A DNA stretch of 64,000 nucleotides, taken from assembly GCA_039808885.1 (NCBI GenBank), contig JBDHTX010000007.1:94115-158114 (forward strand). The letters are read 5' to 3'. The first letter of the stretch is position 1, and each line of letters begins with the position of its first letter. The notes under the pieces were generated by a model, which saw only the letters and a program-made list of their open reading frames with translations, was not told the DNA's origin and did no database searches. The position numbers and the translations under genes are program-made. The stretch is from Dongia_A sp039808885 (GTDB lineage Bacteria; Pseudomonadota; Alphaproteobacteria; Dongiales; Dongiaceae). Positions 43,694 to 52,313 of this stretch are shown here, piece after piece.

Positions 43694-44290
43694 CTAGAAG
43701 ATGCCTTCCAGCATGCCGCGCTTCTTGCGCACGATGACCGGGGTTTCGCCTTCGGTCGTCGGCTTGCCGAGCGCGGCGTTCTCCTGCAGGCGCTTCTGCT
43801 CCGCCGCCGGGTCGACCACCTCGCCATAGGGCTCCGGGTCGCGCCAGAACACCAGCGTGTCGGCGAGGGTCCGGGAATCCGCCTCGTCGGCCGAGGTCTC
43901 GCTGTCCACCACCTGGCGGATGTTGGGATCGACGCCGCTGGCCCCGGCGCTTTGCAGCAGCGCCGATTCGCCGGAGGATTGCGCCGATTCCGATTCGCCT
44001 TCGCCGATCGGCGGGATCTGGTCGGGCTGCAGCGTGCTGCCGTTGCCCGAATACTGGAACACCGCATTCGCCGCCTGGTCGCGGGTGGTGCCTTCCTGCG
44101 GGCGCGGCGCGCCCGGTGTCGGCGGACGCAGGTTGTAGTCGGGCGGCATCGACAGCGGCGCGCGCGACACGACCTTGAACTCGTCCGGCGATTGCTTGGT
44201 CAGGCCAAGCTGTTCCTTGACGCTGCTGCAGCCGCCCGCCAGCGCGGGAAGCGCAACGGCCAGGGCGGCGAGCGTAAGCTTACGATTCAT
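43694..44290 (-). CDS. DUF3035 lipoprotein
   Basis: 198 residues. A signal peptide ends in a lipobox ALAGGC, with Cys near residue 21, so a lipid-anchored envelope protein. The middle contains SPDEFKVVSRAPLSMPPDYNLRPP, the signature of DUF3035. Function unknown; in alphaproteobacteria it is usually next to lspA and M16 genes, as here. ATG at 44290 follows GGAGATTTGCCC; an in-frame TTG six bases earlier is not preferred. Confidence 0.88.
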   Translation of the reverse strand: MNRKLTLAALAVALPALAGGCSSVKEQLGLTKQSPDEFKVVSRAPLSMPPDYNLRPPTPGAPRPQEGTTRDQAANAVFQYSGNGSTLQPDQIPPIGEGESESAQSSGESALLQSAGASGVDPNIRQVVDSETSADEADSRTLADTLVFWRDPEPYGEVVDPAAEQKRLQENAALGKPTTEGETPVIVRKKRGMLEGIF

Positions 44291-44423
44291 GGGCAAATCT
44301 CCTCACAGGTCGCAACCTGGGAGCCATACCGGCTGGCAGGTTTTTACCGCGATCCGGGGCGCCAAACAACCCACCCCGTCGGGCAGGCTAACCCGTTCAT
44401 ATAAATGTGATTTCCCGCCCGGG

Positions 44424-44927
44424 TCAGGCCGCCGAACGGCGCCGGCGCTCGCCGAACACGCCGTCATAGATGAGCAGGGCGACGCCCACCGTGATGGCGC
44501 TGTCGGCCAGGTTGAAGGCCGGCCAGGCCCAGTCGTGCCAATAGAACAGCAGGAAATCGAGCACCGCGCCGATCCGCACCCGGTCGATGACGTTGCCGAT
44601 GGCGCCGCCGATGACCAGGGCCAGGCCGGTCGCCGGCAACCGGTCCGTCGTCTGCGACAGCCAGACCAGCAGGCCGAGGGCGATGGCGGCGGCCAAAGCG
44701 GCGAAGACCCAGGGCCCGACATCGTGGTCGGTGGCAAAGAGCGAGAAGCTGATGCCGGTGTTGTAGCGCTCGACCAGGCTGAAGAACGGCGCCACCGGAA
44801 TTTCCGGCGTGTCCTGCAGCAGCCAGTTGAACATCGCGAACTTGCTGAACTGGTCCAGCAGCACCACCAGCGCCGCCACGCCGGACATGGCGTAGAACAG
44901 CTTCGGCTCCGCCAGGCGCATCTTCAT
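44424..44927 (-). CDS. lspA: Lipoprotein signal peptidase (signal peptidase II)
   Basis: 167 residues with four membrane helices. Catalytic aspartates are in GAIGNVIDRVRIGAVLDF and FNLADSAI. It cleaves prolipoprotein signal peptides in the inner membrane. ATG at 44927 overlaps the ileS stop by four bases (ATGA), the classic ileS-lspA coupling. A longer frame upstream is rejected. Confidence 0.95.
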   Translation of the reverse strand: MKMRLAEPKLFYAMSGVAALVVLLDQFSKFAMFNWLLQDTPEIPVAPFFSLVERYNTGISFSLFATDHDVGPWVFAALAAAIALGLLVWLSQTTDRLPATGLALVIGGAIGNVIDRVRIGAVLDFLLFYWHDWAWPAFNLADSAITVGVALLIYDGVFGERRRRSAA

Positions 44928-47761
44928 GCCGCCACCTCTCCCACCGCGTCGGCGCAACGGTTGCACAGGGTCGCGTGGTCCTGGTGCGCGCCGACCTCGG
45001 GCAGCACCTGCCAGCAGCGCTCGCACTTGCCGCCCTCGGCCAGATTGACCTCGACCGCCACGCCGGCAACATCCGCGAGGGTAAAGGCGCCGGCGGAAGG
45101 CGGTGCATCGCTCAGCGTCACGCCGGAGGTGATGGCGATCTCGCTGAGGTCAAGCCCCGCGAGCAGGGCGCGCTGCTCGGCGGAAAGATAGACGACCGGA
45201 TGGGCCTGCAGGCTGGCGCCGATCTTCTTGTCGGCGCGGGCCAGTTCCAGGGCGCCGGTGACGACGCGGCGCAGGTCGCGCAGCTTCGCCCATTTCGCCG
45301 CCAGCCGGTCGTCGCGCCACGCCGCGGGAGTCTCCGGATAGGTGCGCAGATGAACGCTCGCCGCGCCCTCCTGCCACGGACGGGCGCGCCAGGCTTCTTC
45401 CGCGGTAAAGGCGAGGACCGGCGCCAGCCACGCCGTCATGCGCACGAAGATCTCATGCAGCACGGTGCGCACCGCGCGGCGGCGGGCGCTTTTCGGCGCG
45501 TCGCAATAGAGCGAATCCTTGCGGATGTCGAAATAGAAGGCGGAGAGATCGACGGCGCAGAAATTGTGCAGGTCCATGTAGCAATCGTGCAACTCGAAAT
45601 TCTCCGCCGTGTCGCGCACCTTGGCGTCGAGCTCGGAGAGGCGGTGCAGCACCCAGCGCTCCAGCTCCGGCATCGCCGCCGGCTGCACCCGCTCGGCCTC
45701 GCTCCAGCCGTCCAGCGCGCCCAGCACGTAGCGGAAGGTGTTGCGCAGCCGGCGATAGTGGTCGGCCATGTTCTTCAGCATGTGCTCGCCGATGCGCTGG
45801 TCCTCCGCATAGTCGCAGCCGATGGCGACCCACAGGCGCAGGATGTCGGCGCCGTACTGCTTCATCACGTCCTGCGGCGCCACCGTGTTGCCCAGCGACT
45901 TCGACATCTTGCGGCCCTGCTCGTCGAGGGTGAAGCCGTGCGTCACCACCGTCTTGTAGGGCGCGCGGCCGCGGGTGCCGCAGGATTCCAGCAGCGAGGA
46001 ATGGAACCAGCCGCGATGCTGGTCCGAACCCTCGAGATAGACATCGGCCGGCCAGGCGAGGTCGGCGTCCCGGCGCGGCTCCAGGCAGAAGGCATGGGTC
46101 GAGCCGGAATCGAACCAGACGTCGACAATGTCCTTCACCTGCTCGAACTCGTCCGGATCGTAGTCGTTGCCGAGGAAACGCGCCGGCGGCGATGCGAACC
46201 AGGCGTCCGCGCCCTCCGCCTTGAAGGCCGCGACGATGCGGTCCATCACCGCCGGATCCTTCAGCAGCTGCCCGGTCTTCTTGTTGACGAAGACGGCGAT
46301 CGGCACGCCCCAGGCGCGCTGGCGCGAGATGCACCAATCGGGGCGCTGCGCGATCATGGAATTGAGCCGCGTCTTGCCCGTCGCCGGCACGAAGCGCGTC
46401 TCGGCGATCGCCTTCAATGCCACGTCGCGCAAGGAGTTGGTGGCCATCGAGATGAACCATTGCGGCGTGTTGCGGAAGATGAGCGGCGCCTTCGAGCGCC
46501 AGGAATGCGGATAGGAATGCGTGAGCTTGCCATGCTTCAGCAGGGCGCCGGCATTCTCCAGGGCCTCGATCACCGCCGGATTGGCGTCGCCCGCCTTGCC
46601 GCGGTGGGTGAGCACCGCCTTGCCGGCGAACAGCGGCACATGGTCGTAGTAGCGGCCATCGGGGCCGACGGTCTGCGGCATCTCCACGTTGTTGGCGAGG
46701 CCGAGCTCGTAGTCGTCGGTCCCGTGGCCCGGCGCGATATGCACGAAGCCGGTGCCAGCCTCGGTGGTGACGAAATCGCCGGCGAAGACCTTGACCACGA
46801 AATCGTAGCCCTTCCCGTGGAAGGGATGCCGCGTCTCGGTGCCGACCAGGGCCGCGCCCTTGCCGCGCCAGAACACCTTCGAGCCGGTGATGCCGCAATC
46901 GTTCTGGAACTGCCCCAGCAGCGCCTCGGCCACGATGAGCTTGTCGCCCGGCTGCGTCTTGGCGCCGTCGGCCACCGCCTTGACCTCGAGCGCCACGTAG
47001 TCGATCGCGGCCCCCGTCGCCAGCGCGCGGTTGCCGGGGATGGTCCAGGGTGTCGTGGTCCAGATGACGACCGAGGATCCCACCAGCTCCTGCACCGGCG
47101 CGGCGGTGACCGGGAACTTGACCCAGATGGTGTCGGAGACGTGGTCCTCGTATTCGATCTCCGCCTCGGCGAGCGCGGTCTTCTCCACCACCGACCACAT
47201 GACCGGCTTGGAGCCGCGATAGAGCCCGCCATTCATGACGAACTTGCCGATCTCGGCGGCGATCACCGCCTCGGCCTCATAGGCCATGGTCAGGTACGGA
47301 TTGTCCCAGTCGCCCTCGACGCCGAGGCGCTTGAACTCCGTGCGCTGCACGTCGATCCATTTCTGGGCGAAGTCGCGGCACTGCTTGCGGAACTCGTTGA
47401 TCGGCACCGCGTCCTTGTCCTTGCCGGCCTTGCGGTACTCCTCCTCGATCTTCCATTCGATCGGCAGGCCATGGCAGTCCCAGCCGGGCACGTAGTTCGC
47501 GTCCTTGCCCAGCATCTGCTGCTGGCGGTTGATCACGTCCTTCAGGATCTTGTTGAGGGCGTGGCCGATATGGATGTTGCCGTTCGCGTAGGGCGGGCCG
47601 TCGTGGAGGATGAACTTGGTCTTGCCCTTGGACTGCCTGCGCAATTCCTGGAACAGCTGCATGTCCGCCCAGGACTTCAGGATCGCCGGCTCCTTGTTGG
47701 GCAGGTCGCCGCGCATCGGAAAGTCGGTCTTGGGCAGGAAGACGGTCGCCTTGTAATCCAC
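44924..47761 (-). CDS. ileS: Isoleucyl-tRNA synthetase
   Basis: 945 residues. HIGH motif (GNIHIGHALNK), KMSKS motif (GRKMSKSLGN), the editing CP1 domain between them, and the C-terminal zinc knuckle CERCW...CNRC. It charges tRNA-Ile in the cytoplasm. Start is GTG at 47761 (VDYKATVFLPKTDFP), with GAGGG five bases upstream; the open frame continues far upstream into the ribF region, but that part is ribF read in another frame. No T-box or other leader element is seen in the short gap to ribF. Confidence 0.93.
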   Translation of the reverse strand: MDYKATVFLPKTDFPMRGDLPNKEPAILKSWADMQLFQELRRQSKGKTKFILHDGPPYANGNIHIGHALNKILKDVINRQQQMLGKDANYVPGWDCHGLPIEWKIEEEYRKAGKDKDAVPINEFRKQCRDFAQKWIDVQRTEFKRLGVEGDWDNPYLTMAYEAEAVIAAEIGKFVMNGGLYRGSKPVMWSVVEKTALAEAEIEYEDHVSDTIWVKFPVTAAPVQELVGSSVVIWTTTPWTIPGNRALATGAAIDYVALEVKAVADGAKTQPGDKLIVAEALLGQFQNDCGITGSKVFWRGKGAALVGTETRHPFHGKGYDFVVKVFAGDFVTTEAGTGFVHIAPGHGTDDYELGLANNVEMPQTVGPDGRYYDHVPLFAGKAVLTHRGKAGDANPAVIEALENAGALLKHGKLTHSYPHSWRSKAPLIFRNTPQWFISMATNSLRDVALKAIAETRFVPATGKTRLNSMIAQRPDWCISRQRAWGVPIAVFVNKKTGQLLKDPAVMDRIVAAFKAEGADAWFASPPARFLGNDYDPDEFEQVKDIVDVWFDSGSTHAFCLEPRRDADLAWPADVYLEGSDQHRGWFHSSLLESCGTRGRAPYKTVVTHGFTLDEQGRKMSKSLGNTVAPQDVMKQYGADILRLWVAIGCDYAEDQRIGEHMLKNMADHYRRLRNTFRYVLGALDGWSEAERVQPAAMPELERWVLHRLSELDAKVRDTAENFELHDCYMDLHNFCAVDLSAFYFDIRKDSLYCDAPKSARRRAVRTVLHEIFVRMTAWLAPVLAFTAEEAWRARPWQEGAASVHLRTYPETPAAWRDDRLAAKWAKLRDLRRVVTGALELARADKKIGASLQAHPVVYLSAEQRALLAGLDLSEIAITSGVTLSDAPPSAGAFTLADVAGVAVEVNLAEGGKCERCWQVLPEVGAHQDHATLCNRCADAVGEVAA

Positions 47762-47814
47762 GTAACCCTCGGTCCTCAAACTCACATCGAAAACTGGCTG
47801 AGCTGGAACTGCCC

Positions 47815-47844
47815 CGCCTAGAACTGACCCGCCTAGAACTGACC
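47815..47844. repeat. Perfect tandem duplication of a 15-bp unit at the ribF stop
   Basis: CGCCTAGAACTGACC occurs twice (47815-47829, 47830-47844). The copy at 47830-47844 holds the ribF stop codon (47833-47835, minus strand) and its last codons. A degenerate third copy precedes at about 47800-47814. See the similar duplications at 18086 and 21951. Confidence 0.95.
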
Positions 47845-48831
47845 GGGGCCAAGCGGCCCCGGCTTCGGGCCCTGGTACTGGGCCAGGAATTGCCGCGCCT
47901 GGTCGCAATCGGCGGCGATCTGCGCCTTCAACTCGTCCAGGCCGGGGAATTTCAGCTCGGGCCGCAGGAAGTCCAGCATCGCCACCCGCAGGTGCCGACC
48001 ATACAGGTCGCCGGAATAGTCGAACAAGTAGACTTCGAACTGGATGGCGTCGCCGCCCACCGTCGGCCGGTAGCCGAGGCTCGCCACCCCGTCGATCCAC
48101 TGCGGATGGTCGGTCTCGTCCACCGCCGCCCGCACCGCATAGATGCCGAGCTTCGGCAGCAGATAGTCGCCGAGCGTGATGTTGGCGGTGGGGTAGCCGA
48201 GCTTGCGCCCCAGCTTCTGCCCGTGCTCGACGCGCCCGGCGATCTCCCAGGCGCGGCCGAGGATCGCCGCCGCCGCCTGCGGATTGCCCGCCTGCAGATG
48301 CTCGCGCACCAGGGTGGAGGAATGCACCGCGCCCTTGCCGTCGACGGCGGCGGAGACGGCCTCGACGCCGAAGCCGAGCTCGGCGCCGAGCGCCTTCAGC
48401 GTCTTCACGTCGCCGCTGCGGCCCTTGCCGAAGCAGAAATCCTCGCCCACCACGATGTGGCTGGCATGCAGGCCGTCGCGCAGCACGGACCGGGCGAATT
48501 CCGGCGCGGTCATGCCGGCCAGCGCCTGGTCGAAATGCAGGCAGCAGGTGTAGTCGACGGCCATCTCCTGCTCCCGGCCCAGGGCCTGCAGCAGGCGCAT
48601 CTTCAGCCGGAAGGGGGTCAGGCGGAACGGCGGCTGGTCGGCGCGGAAGAAGCTGCGCGGGTGCGGCTCGAAGGTCAGGATCCCGGTCGGCCCGCCCTGC
48701 CGCCGCGCCAGCTCGAAGGCGCGCCCGATCACCGCCTGGTGGCCGAGATGCACGCCGTCGAAATTGCCCACGGCCACGGCGGCGCCGCGGCATTCGGGCG
48801 TCACCTCGTTGGGATGGCGGAACAGGCGCAT
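47833..48831 (-). CDS. ribF: Bifunctional riboflavin kinase/FAD synthetase
   Basis: 332 residues. N-terminal adenylyltransferase domain with GNFDGVHLGH (22-31) and C-terminal flavokinase domain with GYPTANITLG and a YLFDYSGDLYG segment. It turns riboflavin into FMN and then FAD. It precedes ileS by 71 bases on the same strand. The stop codon lies inside a 15-bp tandem duplication. Confidence 0.94.
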   Translation of the reverse strand: MRLFRHPNEVTPECRGAAVAVGNFDGVHLGHQAVIGRAFELARRQGGPTGILTFEPHPRSFFRADQPPFRLTPFRLKMRLLQALGREQEMAVDYTCCLHFDQALAGMTAPEFARSVLRDGLHASHIVVGEDFCFGKGRSGDVKTLKALGAELGFGVEAVSAAVDGKGAVHSSTLVREHLQAGNPQAAAAILGRAWEIAGRVEHGQKLGRKLGYPTANITLGDYLLPKLGIYAVRAAVDETDHPQWIDGVASLGYRPTVGGDAIQFEVYLFDYSGDLYGRHLRVAMLDFLRPELKFPGLDELKAQIAADCDQARQFLAQYQGPKPGPLGPGQF

Positions 48832-48867
48832 GATCGGAGTATAGCGGGAAGGCTCAGGCCAAGGGCA

Positions 48868-49308
48868 TCAGCTGGGGCGCTTCGGCACCAGGATCTGCGC
48901 CTCGCCCTCGATCACCAGGGTCTCGCCGACATGGACGAGTGTGGCGAAGGTGCAGCGGCCCTTCTCCTTGTCCACCGCGGTCGCGGTGACCCGCGCCACG
49001 GCGGTGTCGCCGATCTTCACCGGCGCCTTGAACTTCAGGGTCTGGCCCAGATAGATGGCCCCCGGTCCCGGCAGCTTGGTGCCGAGCACGGCGGAGATGA
49101 AGCCGGCGGTCAGCATGCCGTGGGCGATGCGGGTCTTGAACATGCTGCCCTGGGCGAAGCTCTCGTTCAGGTGCACCGGGTTGGTGTCGCCGGAAATGCC
49201 GGAATAGAGCACGATGTCGGCCTCGGTCACCGTCTTGGCATAGACGGCCGTGGCGCCAACCTCGATCTCGTCGACATATTTGCCGCGCAGTTCGTCCGCC
49301 AACGCCAT
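48868..49308 (-). CDS. MaoC-family (R)-specific enoyl-CoA hydratase-like protein
   Basis: 146 residues, a single hotdog fold with the hydratase-2 motif YSGISGDTNPVHLNESFA (catalytic Asp and His). Members hydrate enoyl-CoA to (R)-3-hydroxyacyl-CoA (PhaJ-type) or act on related thioesters. ATG at 49308 begins the conserved sequence; the long upstream open frame is rejected. It stands alone between ribF and a toxin-antitoxin pair. Confidence 0.87.
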   Translation of the reverse strand: MALADELRGKYVDEIEVGATAVYAKTVTEADIVLYSGISGDTNPVHLNESFAQGSMFKTRIAHGMLTAGFISAVLGTKLPGPGAIYLGQTLKFKAPVKIGDTAVARVTATAVDKEKGRCTFATLVHVGETLVIEGEAQILVPKRPS

Positions 49309-49455
49309 GATGACGTCCCCGATCCCTGTTGCAGTGCAAAAACGGCGGGCACTATAGGGCGGTGGGGGTAGTCGGAGCAAGGCTGCGGGCCGGCTTCCCG
49401 CGTGCCTAGATCGGCAAAGGCCGAACGGCCAAGGCCGTCGGCTGGTCAGGGCATC

Positions 49456-49484
49456 TTGCGGATTGACCCATGGAGTGGTACAAT
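49456..49484 (+). promoter_or_regulatory. Candidate promoter for the HigBA-like operon
   Basis: TTGCGG (49456-49461) and TACAAT (49479-49484) are 17 bases apart and end 23 bases before the toxin start codon. GGAG precedes that ATG. The match is moderate. Confidence 0.35.
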
Positions 49485-49507
49485 AACTCAAATACGGAGC
49501 GGACGGC

Positions 49508-49807
49508 ATGATCCGGGGATTTCGGGACTCTTGGCTCGAAGCCTTTTTCGTCGCGGACCGGCATGACCGGAGAATTCCCCCCGATCTGGCGTCCCGGCTG
49601 TTCCGCAAGCTGCAGATGATCGACGATTCGACCTGCGACCTGGATTTGCGCGTGCCGCCCAGCAACCATTTCGAGAAGCTGTCCGGCAGTCTGAAGGGCT
49701 GGCACGCGATCCGGGTCAACGACCAGTGGCGGCTGATCTTCAAATGGGACGGAGCCACAGGCGAGGCTTCGGAACTCTATCTCGACAACCACGCCTATCG
49801 AGGTTGA
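49508..49807 (+). CDS. higB: RelE/HigB-type toxin
   Basis: 99 residues, RelE/ParE superfamily of the HigB type (FEKLSGSLKGWHAIRVNDQWRLIFKW, then DNHAYRG). HigB toxins are ribosome-dependent mRNA interferases that are neutralised by a partner HigA. The toxin gene precedes the antitoxin gene, the order typical of higBA; the antitoxin starts two bases after the toxin stop. Confidence 0.88.
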   Translation: MIRGFRDSWLEAFFVADRHDRRIPPDLASRLFRKLQMIDDSTCDLDLRVPPSNHFEKLSGSLKGWHAIRVNDQWRLIFKWDGATGEASELYLDNHAYRG

Positions 49808-49809
49808 TC

Positions 49810-50109
49810 ATGTTGACCACCCGCAAGCCAGCCGGCATCGGCGAGATCCTGACCGAGGAATTCCTGGGCCCCATGGGCCTGACGCAGGGACAGCTGGCCA
49901 AGGCCATGGGCGTGCCGCGCAAACACGCCAATGAGCTGTGCAACGACCGCCGCGCGATCACCGCGGATACCGCGCTGATCCTGGCGCGGGTCTTCGGCAA
50001 CAGCGCCGAGTTCTGGCTCAACATCCAGCGCCGCGTCGATCTGTGGGACGCGATGAACTCGCCCAAGCGCCGCAAGCGCATCGAACGCGCCGCGCCGATT
50101 GCGGCGTAA
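49810..50109 (+). CDS. higA: HigA-type antitoxin (XRE helix-turn-helix)
   Basis: 99 residues with an XRE helix-turn-helix (LTQGQLAKAMGVPRKHANELCNDRRAITADTALILARVFGNSAEFWLNIQ), the standard HigA architecture. It binds HigB and represses the shared promoter. Two bases separate it from the toxin gene. A basic tail ends the protein. Confidence 0.9.
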   Translation: MLTTRKPAGIGEILTEEFLGPMGLTQGQLAKAMGVPRKHANELCNDRRAITADTALILARVFGNSAEFWLNIQRRVDLWDAMNSPKRRKRIERAAPIAA

Positions 50110-50115
50110 CGATCG

Positions 50116-50733
50116 CTACATCGTCTGGATCGGGCAGATTTCCGGGCGGCAGCGGCCCTCGTCGCAGACCCGGCAGACCATGTCGCCCTCCCGCTTGGTG
50201 GTCACCGCCCGGTGCAGGATCGTCGCGACGGCCTTGCCCAGGGCCTGGCCCTCGGCCGGGGAGACCAGGCCGAGGAGGTCGTCGGTCACCCGGTTGCGGA
50301 TCTGGTGCAGCTGTGCGGCCAGCTTGCGGCCGGATTTGGTCAGCTTCAGGCTCTGCGCCCGCTGGTCGTCGCGGGCGCGGTCCTTGCTGACCAGGTCGCG
50401 CTCCACCAGCTTGTCGATGAGGCGCACGGTCGCCGAATGGCTGAGGCCGATGCGGGTCGCCACCAGATCGATGGCGCAGCCGGGTTCCTGCTCGACCTGG
50501 ACCAAGGCGGCGGCCGACATGGGCGAGAGGTCGAGCTCCGCCTGCCAGCGCGCCTCGACCCGGTCCTGGATGAGGATTGCCAGGGTGCCCAGCCAGTTGG
50601 CAGCGCCCAGCGGGTCCACCGGCCCCGCGCCGAGCGCGACCTGGCCTTTGCGATCCTGGCCTTGGATTCCGTGGCTCTTGGCGTTTTGCGCCGCGCCGGC
50701 CGGCGCCTTGTCCTGCTTGGTCCCGGATGTCAT
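50116..50733 (-). CDS. MarR-family regulator with a C-terminal cysteine cluster
   Basis: 205 residues: Ala/Gly/Gln-rich N-terminal tail (about 1-45), MarR winged helix (IDLVATRIGLSHSATVRLIDKLVERDLV) and a C-terminal stretch CRVCDEGRCRPEICP with four cysteines. Such a cluster could bind zinc or sense redox or metals; this is an inference. It is divergent from the arginase-family gene, with a palindrome in the shared promoter (50852-50866). Its 3' end abuts the higA stop, 6 bases apart. Confidence 0.85.
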   Translation of the reverse strand: MTSGTKQDKAPAGAAQNAKSHGIQGQDRKGQVALGAGPVDPLGAANWLGTLAILIQDRVEARWQAELDLSPMSAAALVQVEQEPGCAIDLVATRIGLSHSATVRLIDKLVERDLVSKDRARDDQRAQSLKLTKSGRKLAAQLHQIRNRVTDDLLGLVSPAEGQALGKAVATILHRAVTTKREGDMVCRVCDEGRCRPEICPIQTM

Positions 50734-50843
50734 CTCAGCCGCCTTTCGCGCCGCATCCTGCTATCCCCCGCCTGCGCCCGCAAGCGTCCGGCCATCCGCC
50801 GGGCCCCTGAAAATCCCGCTGAAGATTCCGCTGCAGATTCCGG

Positions 50844-50874
50844 TTGCTTTCTATGCAGACTGCATACATATAAT
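50844..50874 (+). promoter_or_regulatory. Promoter of the arginase-family gene with MarR operator
   Basis: A perfect -10 TATAAT (50869-50874) is preceded by TTGCTT (50844-50849) with a long 19-base spacer. Inside the spacer lies the perfect palindrome TATGCAG-A-CTGCATA (50852-50866). A spacer operator is expected to let a divergent MarR protein block polymerase; which protein binds is inferred. Confidence 0.6.
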
Positions 50875-50921
50875 ACGCCCAGGCCTGGCGGTAAAGGGCG
50901 AACCAGCGAGAAAGGTGCGAG

Positions 50922-51878
50922 ATGACCGATTTCACCCTCATCGAGGCGCCCTCCTGCCTCGGCCTGAAGCCGGGCGTGGAGCGCCTGCCCGAGGCGTTGC
51001 TGCAGGCGGGCCTCGCCCGCCGGCTCGACGCCACGTGCCATGCGCGCCTCGCGGTGCCGCCCTACAGCGCCATGCGCGACCCGGCGACCGGCATCCGCAA
51101 CGCGCCGCGCATCCGCGATTTCGCAATCATGCTGGCCGACCTGGTCGGTCCGGTGGCGGCGCGCGGCGGCTTCCCCGTCGTGCTCGGCGGCGATTGCTCG
51201 ATCCTGCTCGGCAACCTGCTGGCGCTGCGCCGCACCGGCAAGCGCCACGGGCTGCTGTTCCTCGACGGCCACGCGGATTTCTACCAGCCGGAGACCTCGC
51301 CCACCGGCGAGGCGGCGGACATGGACCTGGCGCTCAGCACCGGGCGCGGTCCCGACCTGCTGACCGACCTGGAGCACTTGCGCCCGCTGGTGCGCGACGA
51401 GGACGTGGCGCTGCTCGGCCACCGCGACGCGGCGGAGGCCGCCGGCAATGGCTGTCCGCCCTTGCCATCGACGATCTTCGCCCAGGACCTGGCGACGCTG
51501 CGGCGCAACGGCGCCGCGGCGGCGGCGCGCGACGCGGTGTGGCACCTGGCGCGGCCGGAACTGGCCGGCTTCTGGATACATCTCGACCTCGACGTGCTCG
51601 ACGACGCAGTCATGCCGGCGGTCGACTACCGCATGCCGGACGGGCTCTCCTGGCAGGAGCTGGAAACCGTGCTCAGTGCCGCCTTGCGCAGCGGCAAGGC
51701 GCTCGGCCTCGACGTCACCATCCTCAACCCGGACCTCGACCGCGACGGCCGCATCACCCGCAACGTGGTGGAAAGCCTCGGCCGCGCGCTGAAGCCCTCG
51801 CCCGACGCACGGCTCGAGCTCTGCGCGCAGCGGCAGCGGCGGATGGGCCTGGGCTGGCCGGCGCTGCGCTGGGCCTAG
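50922..51878 (+). CDS. Arginase/agmatinase-family hydrolase
   Basis: 318 residues, ureohydrolase fold. The Mn-binding motifs are visible: GGDCS, DGHADFY, and DLDVLDD. It could hydrolyse arginine, agmatine, formiminoglutamate or guanidino acids; the substrate cannot be told from the motifs. ATG at 50922 follows GAAAGGTGCG. It is regulated, in all likelihood, by the divergent MarR protein. Its end overlaps the opposing PIN gene by four bases. Confidence 0.87.
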   Translation: MTDFTLIEAPSCLGLKPGVERLPEALLQAGLARRLDATCHARLAVPPYSAMRDPATGIRNAPRIRDFAIMLADLVGPVAARGGFPVVLGGDCSILLGNLLALRRTGKRHGLLFLDGHADFYQPETSPTGEAADMDLALSTGRGPDLLTDLEHLRPLVRDEDVALLGHRDAAEAAGNGCPPLPSTIFAQDLATLRRNGAAAAARDAVWHLARPELAGFWIHLDLDVLDDAVMPAVDYRMPDGLSWQELETVLSAALRSGKALGLDVTILNPDLDRDGRITRNVVESLGRALKPSPDARLELCAQRQRRMGLGWPALRWA

Positions 51879-52285
51879 CCGATTTCGCGCAGGAACTGCC
51901 GGACGGAGACGATCCGCGTCGTCCCGATGCGTCTGAGCGCCAATAGGCCCCCCTTATCACCAGAGACCAGGTACTGCGCGCCGGCTCCAAGCGCCGTCCC
52001 CAGCAGGAAGTCGTCCAGTGGGTCAGCCGACAGGACCACCTTGGGCACGGGGTCGACGATCACGGCGAGATGCCGCACCAGATTGATGAGCCGCCCAGCC
52101 TCGGCCGGCCGCAACAGAGCGCGCAGTTCCGGCCGTCGCGAGACGCGCCGCAGCTCCACCAGCTGCTCCTCGCTGCTCGCAAGGTCGAAGACACCGCCGC
52201 GCCAAGCGCGATAGACCTGGTCCGCCGGGCCGGCGGGCGTGATCAAGGCCGAAAGCAGGACATTGGTGTCGAGGACGACGCGCAA
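51875..52285 (-). CDS. PIN-domain toxin (VapC-like)
   Basis: 136 residues, PIN-domain ribonuclease of the putative type II toxin class. The acidic residues D6 (VVLDTNVLL), E at position about 40-45 (SSEEQLVELR) and D at about 88-91 (SADPLDDFLL) are placed as expected. It would cut RNA when not held by its antitoxin, encoded 28 bases upstream. Convergent with the arginase-family gene. Confidence 0.87.
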   Translation of the reverse strand: MRVVLDTNVLLSALITPAGPADQVYRAWRGGVFDLASSEEQLVELRRVSRRPELRALLRPAEAGRLINLVRHLAVIVDPVPKVVLSADPLDDFLLGTALGAGAQYLVSGDKGGLLALRRIGTTRIVSVRQFLREIG

Positions 52286-52313
52286 GCGACACGTGGGCGG
52301 TCAGAGTGGCTGG

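Noticed and set aside
44975..47821. 948-residue open frame on the plus strand
   Set aside because: Antisense to ileS, with no recognisable domain; ileS is secure from its HIGH and KMSKS motifs.
47762..47832. A T-box or other leader riboswitch before ileS
   Set aside because: The gap between ribF and ileS is only 71 bases and consists of the 15-bp duplication and a short spacer; no T-box features are seen.
47762..48793. N-terminal extension of ileS
   Set aside because: It is the ribF gene read in another frame; ileS begins with the conserved VDYKATVFLPKTDFP at 47761.
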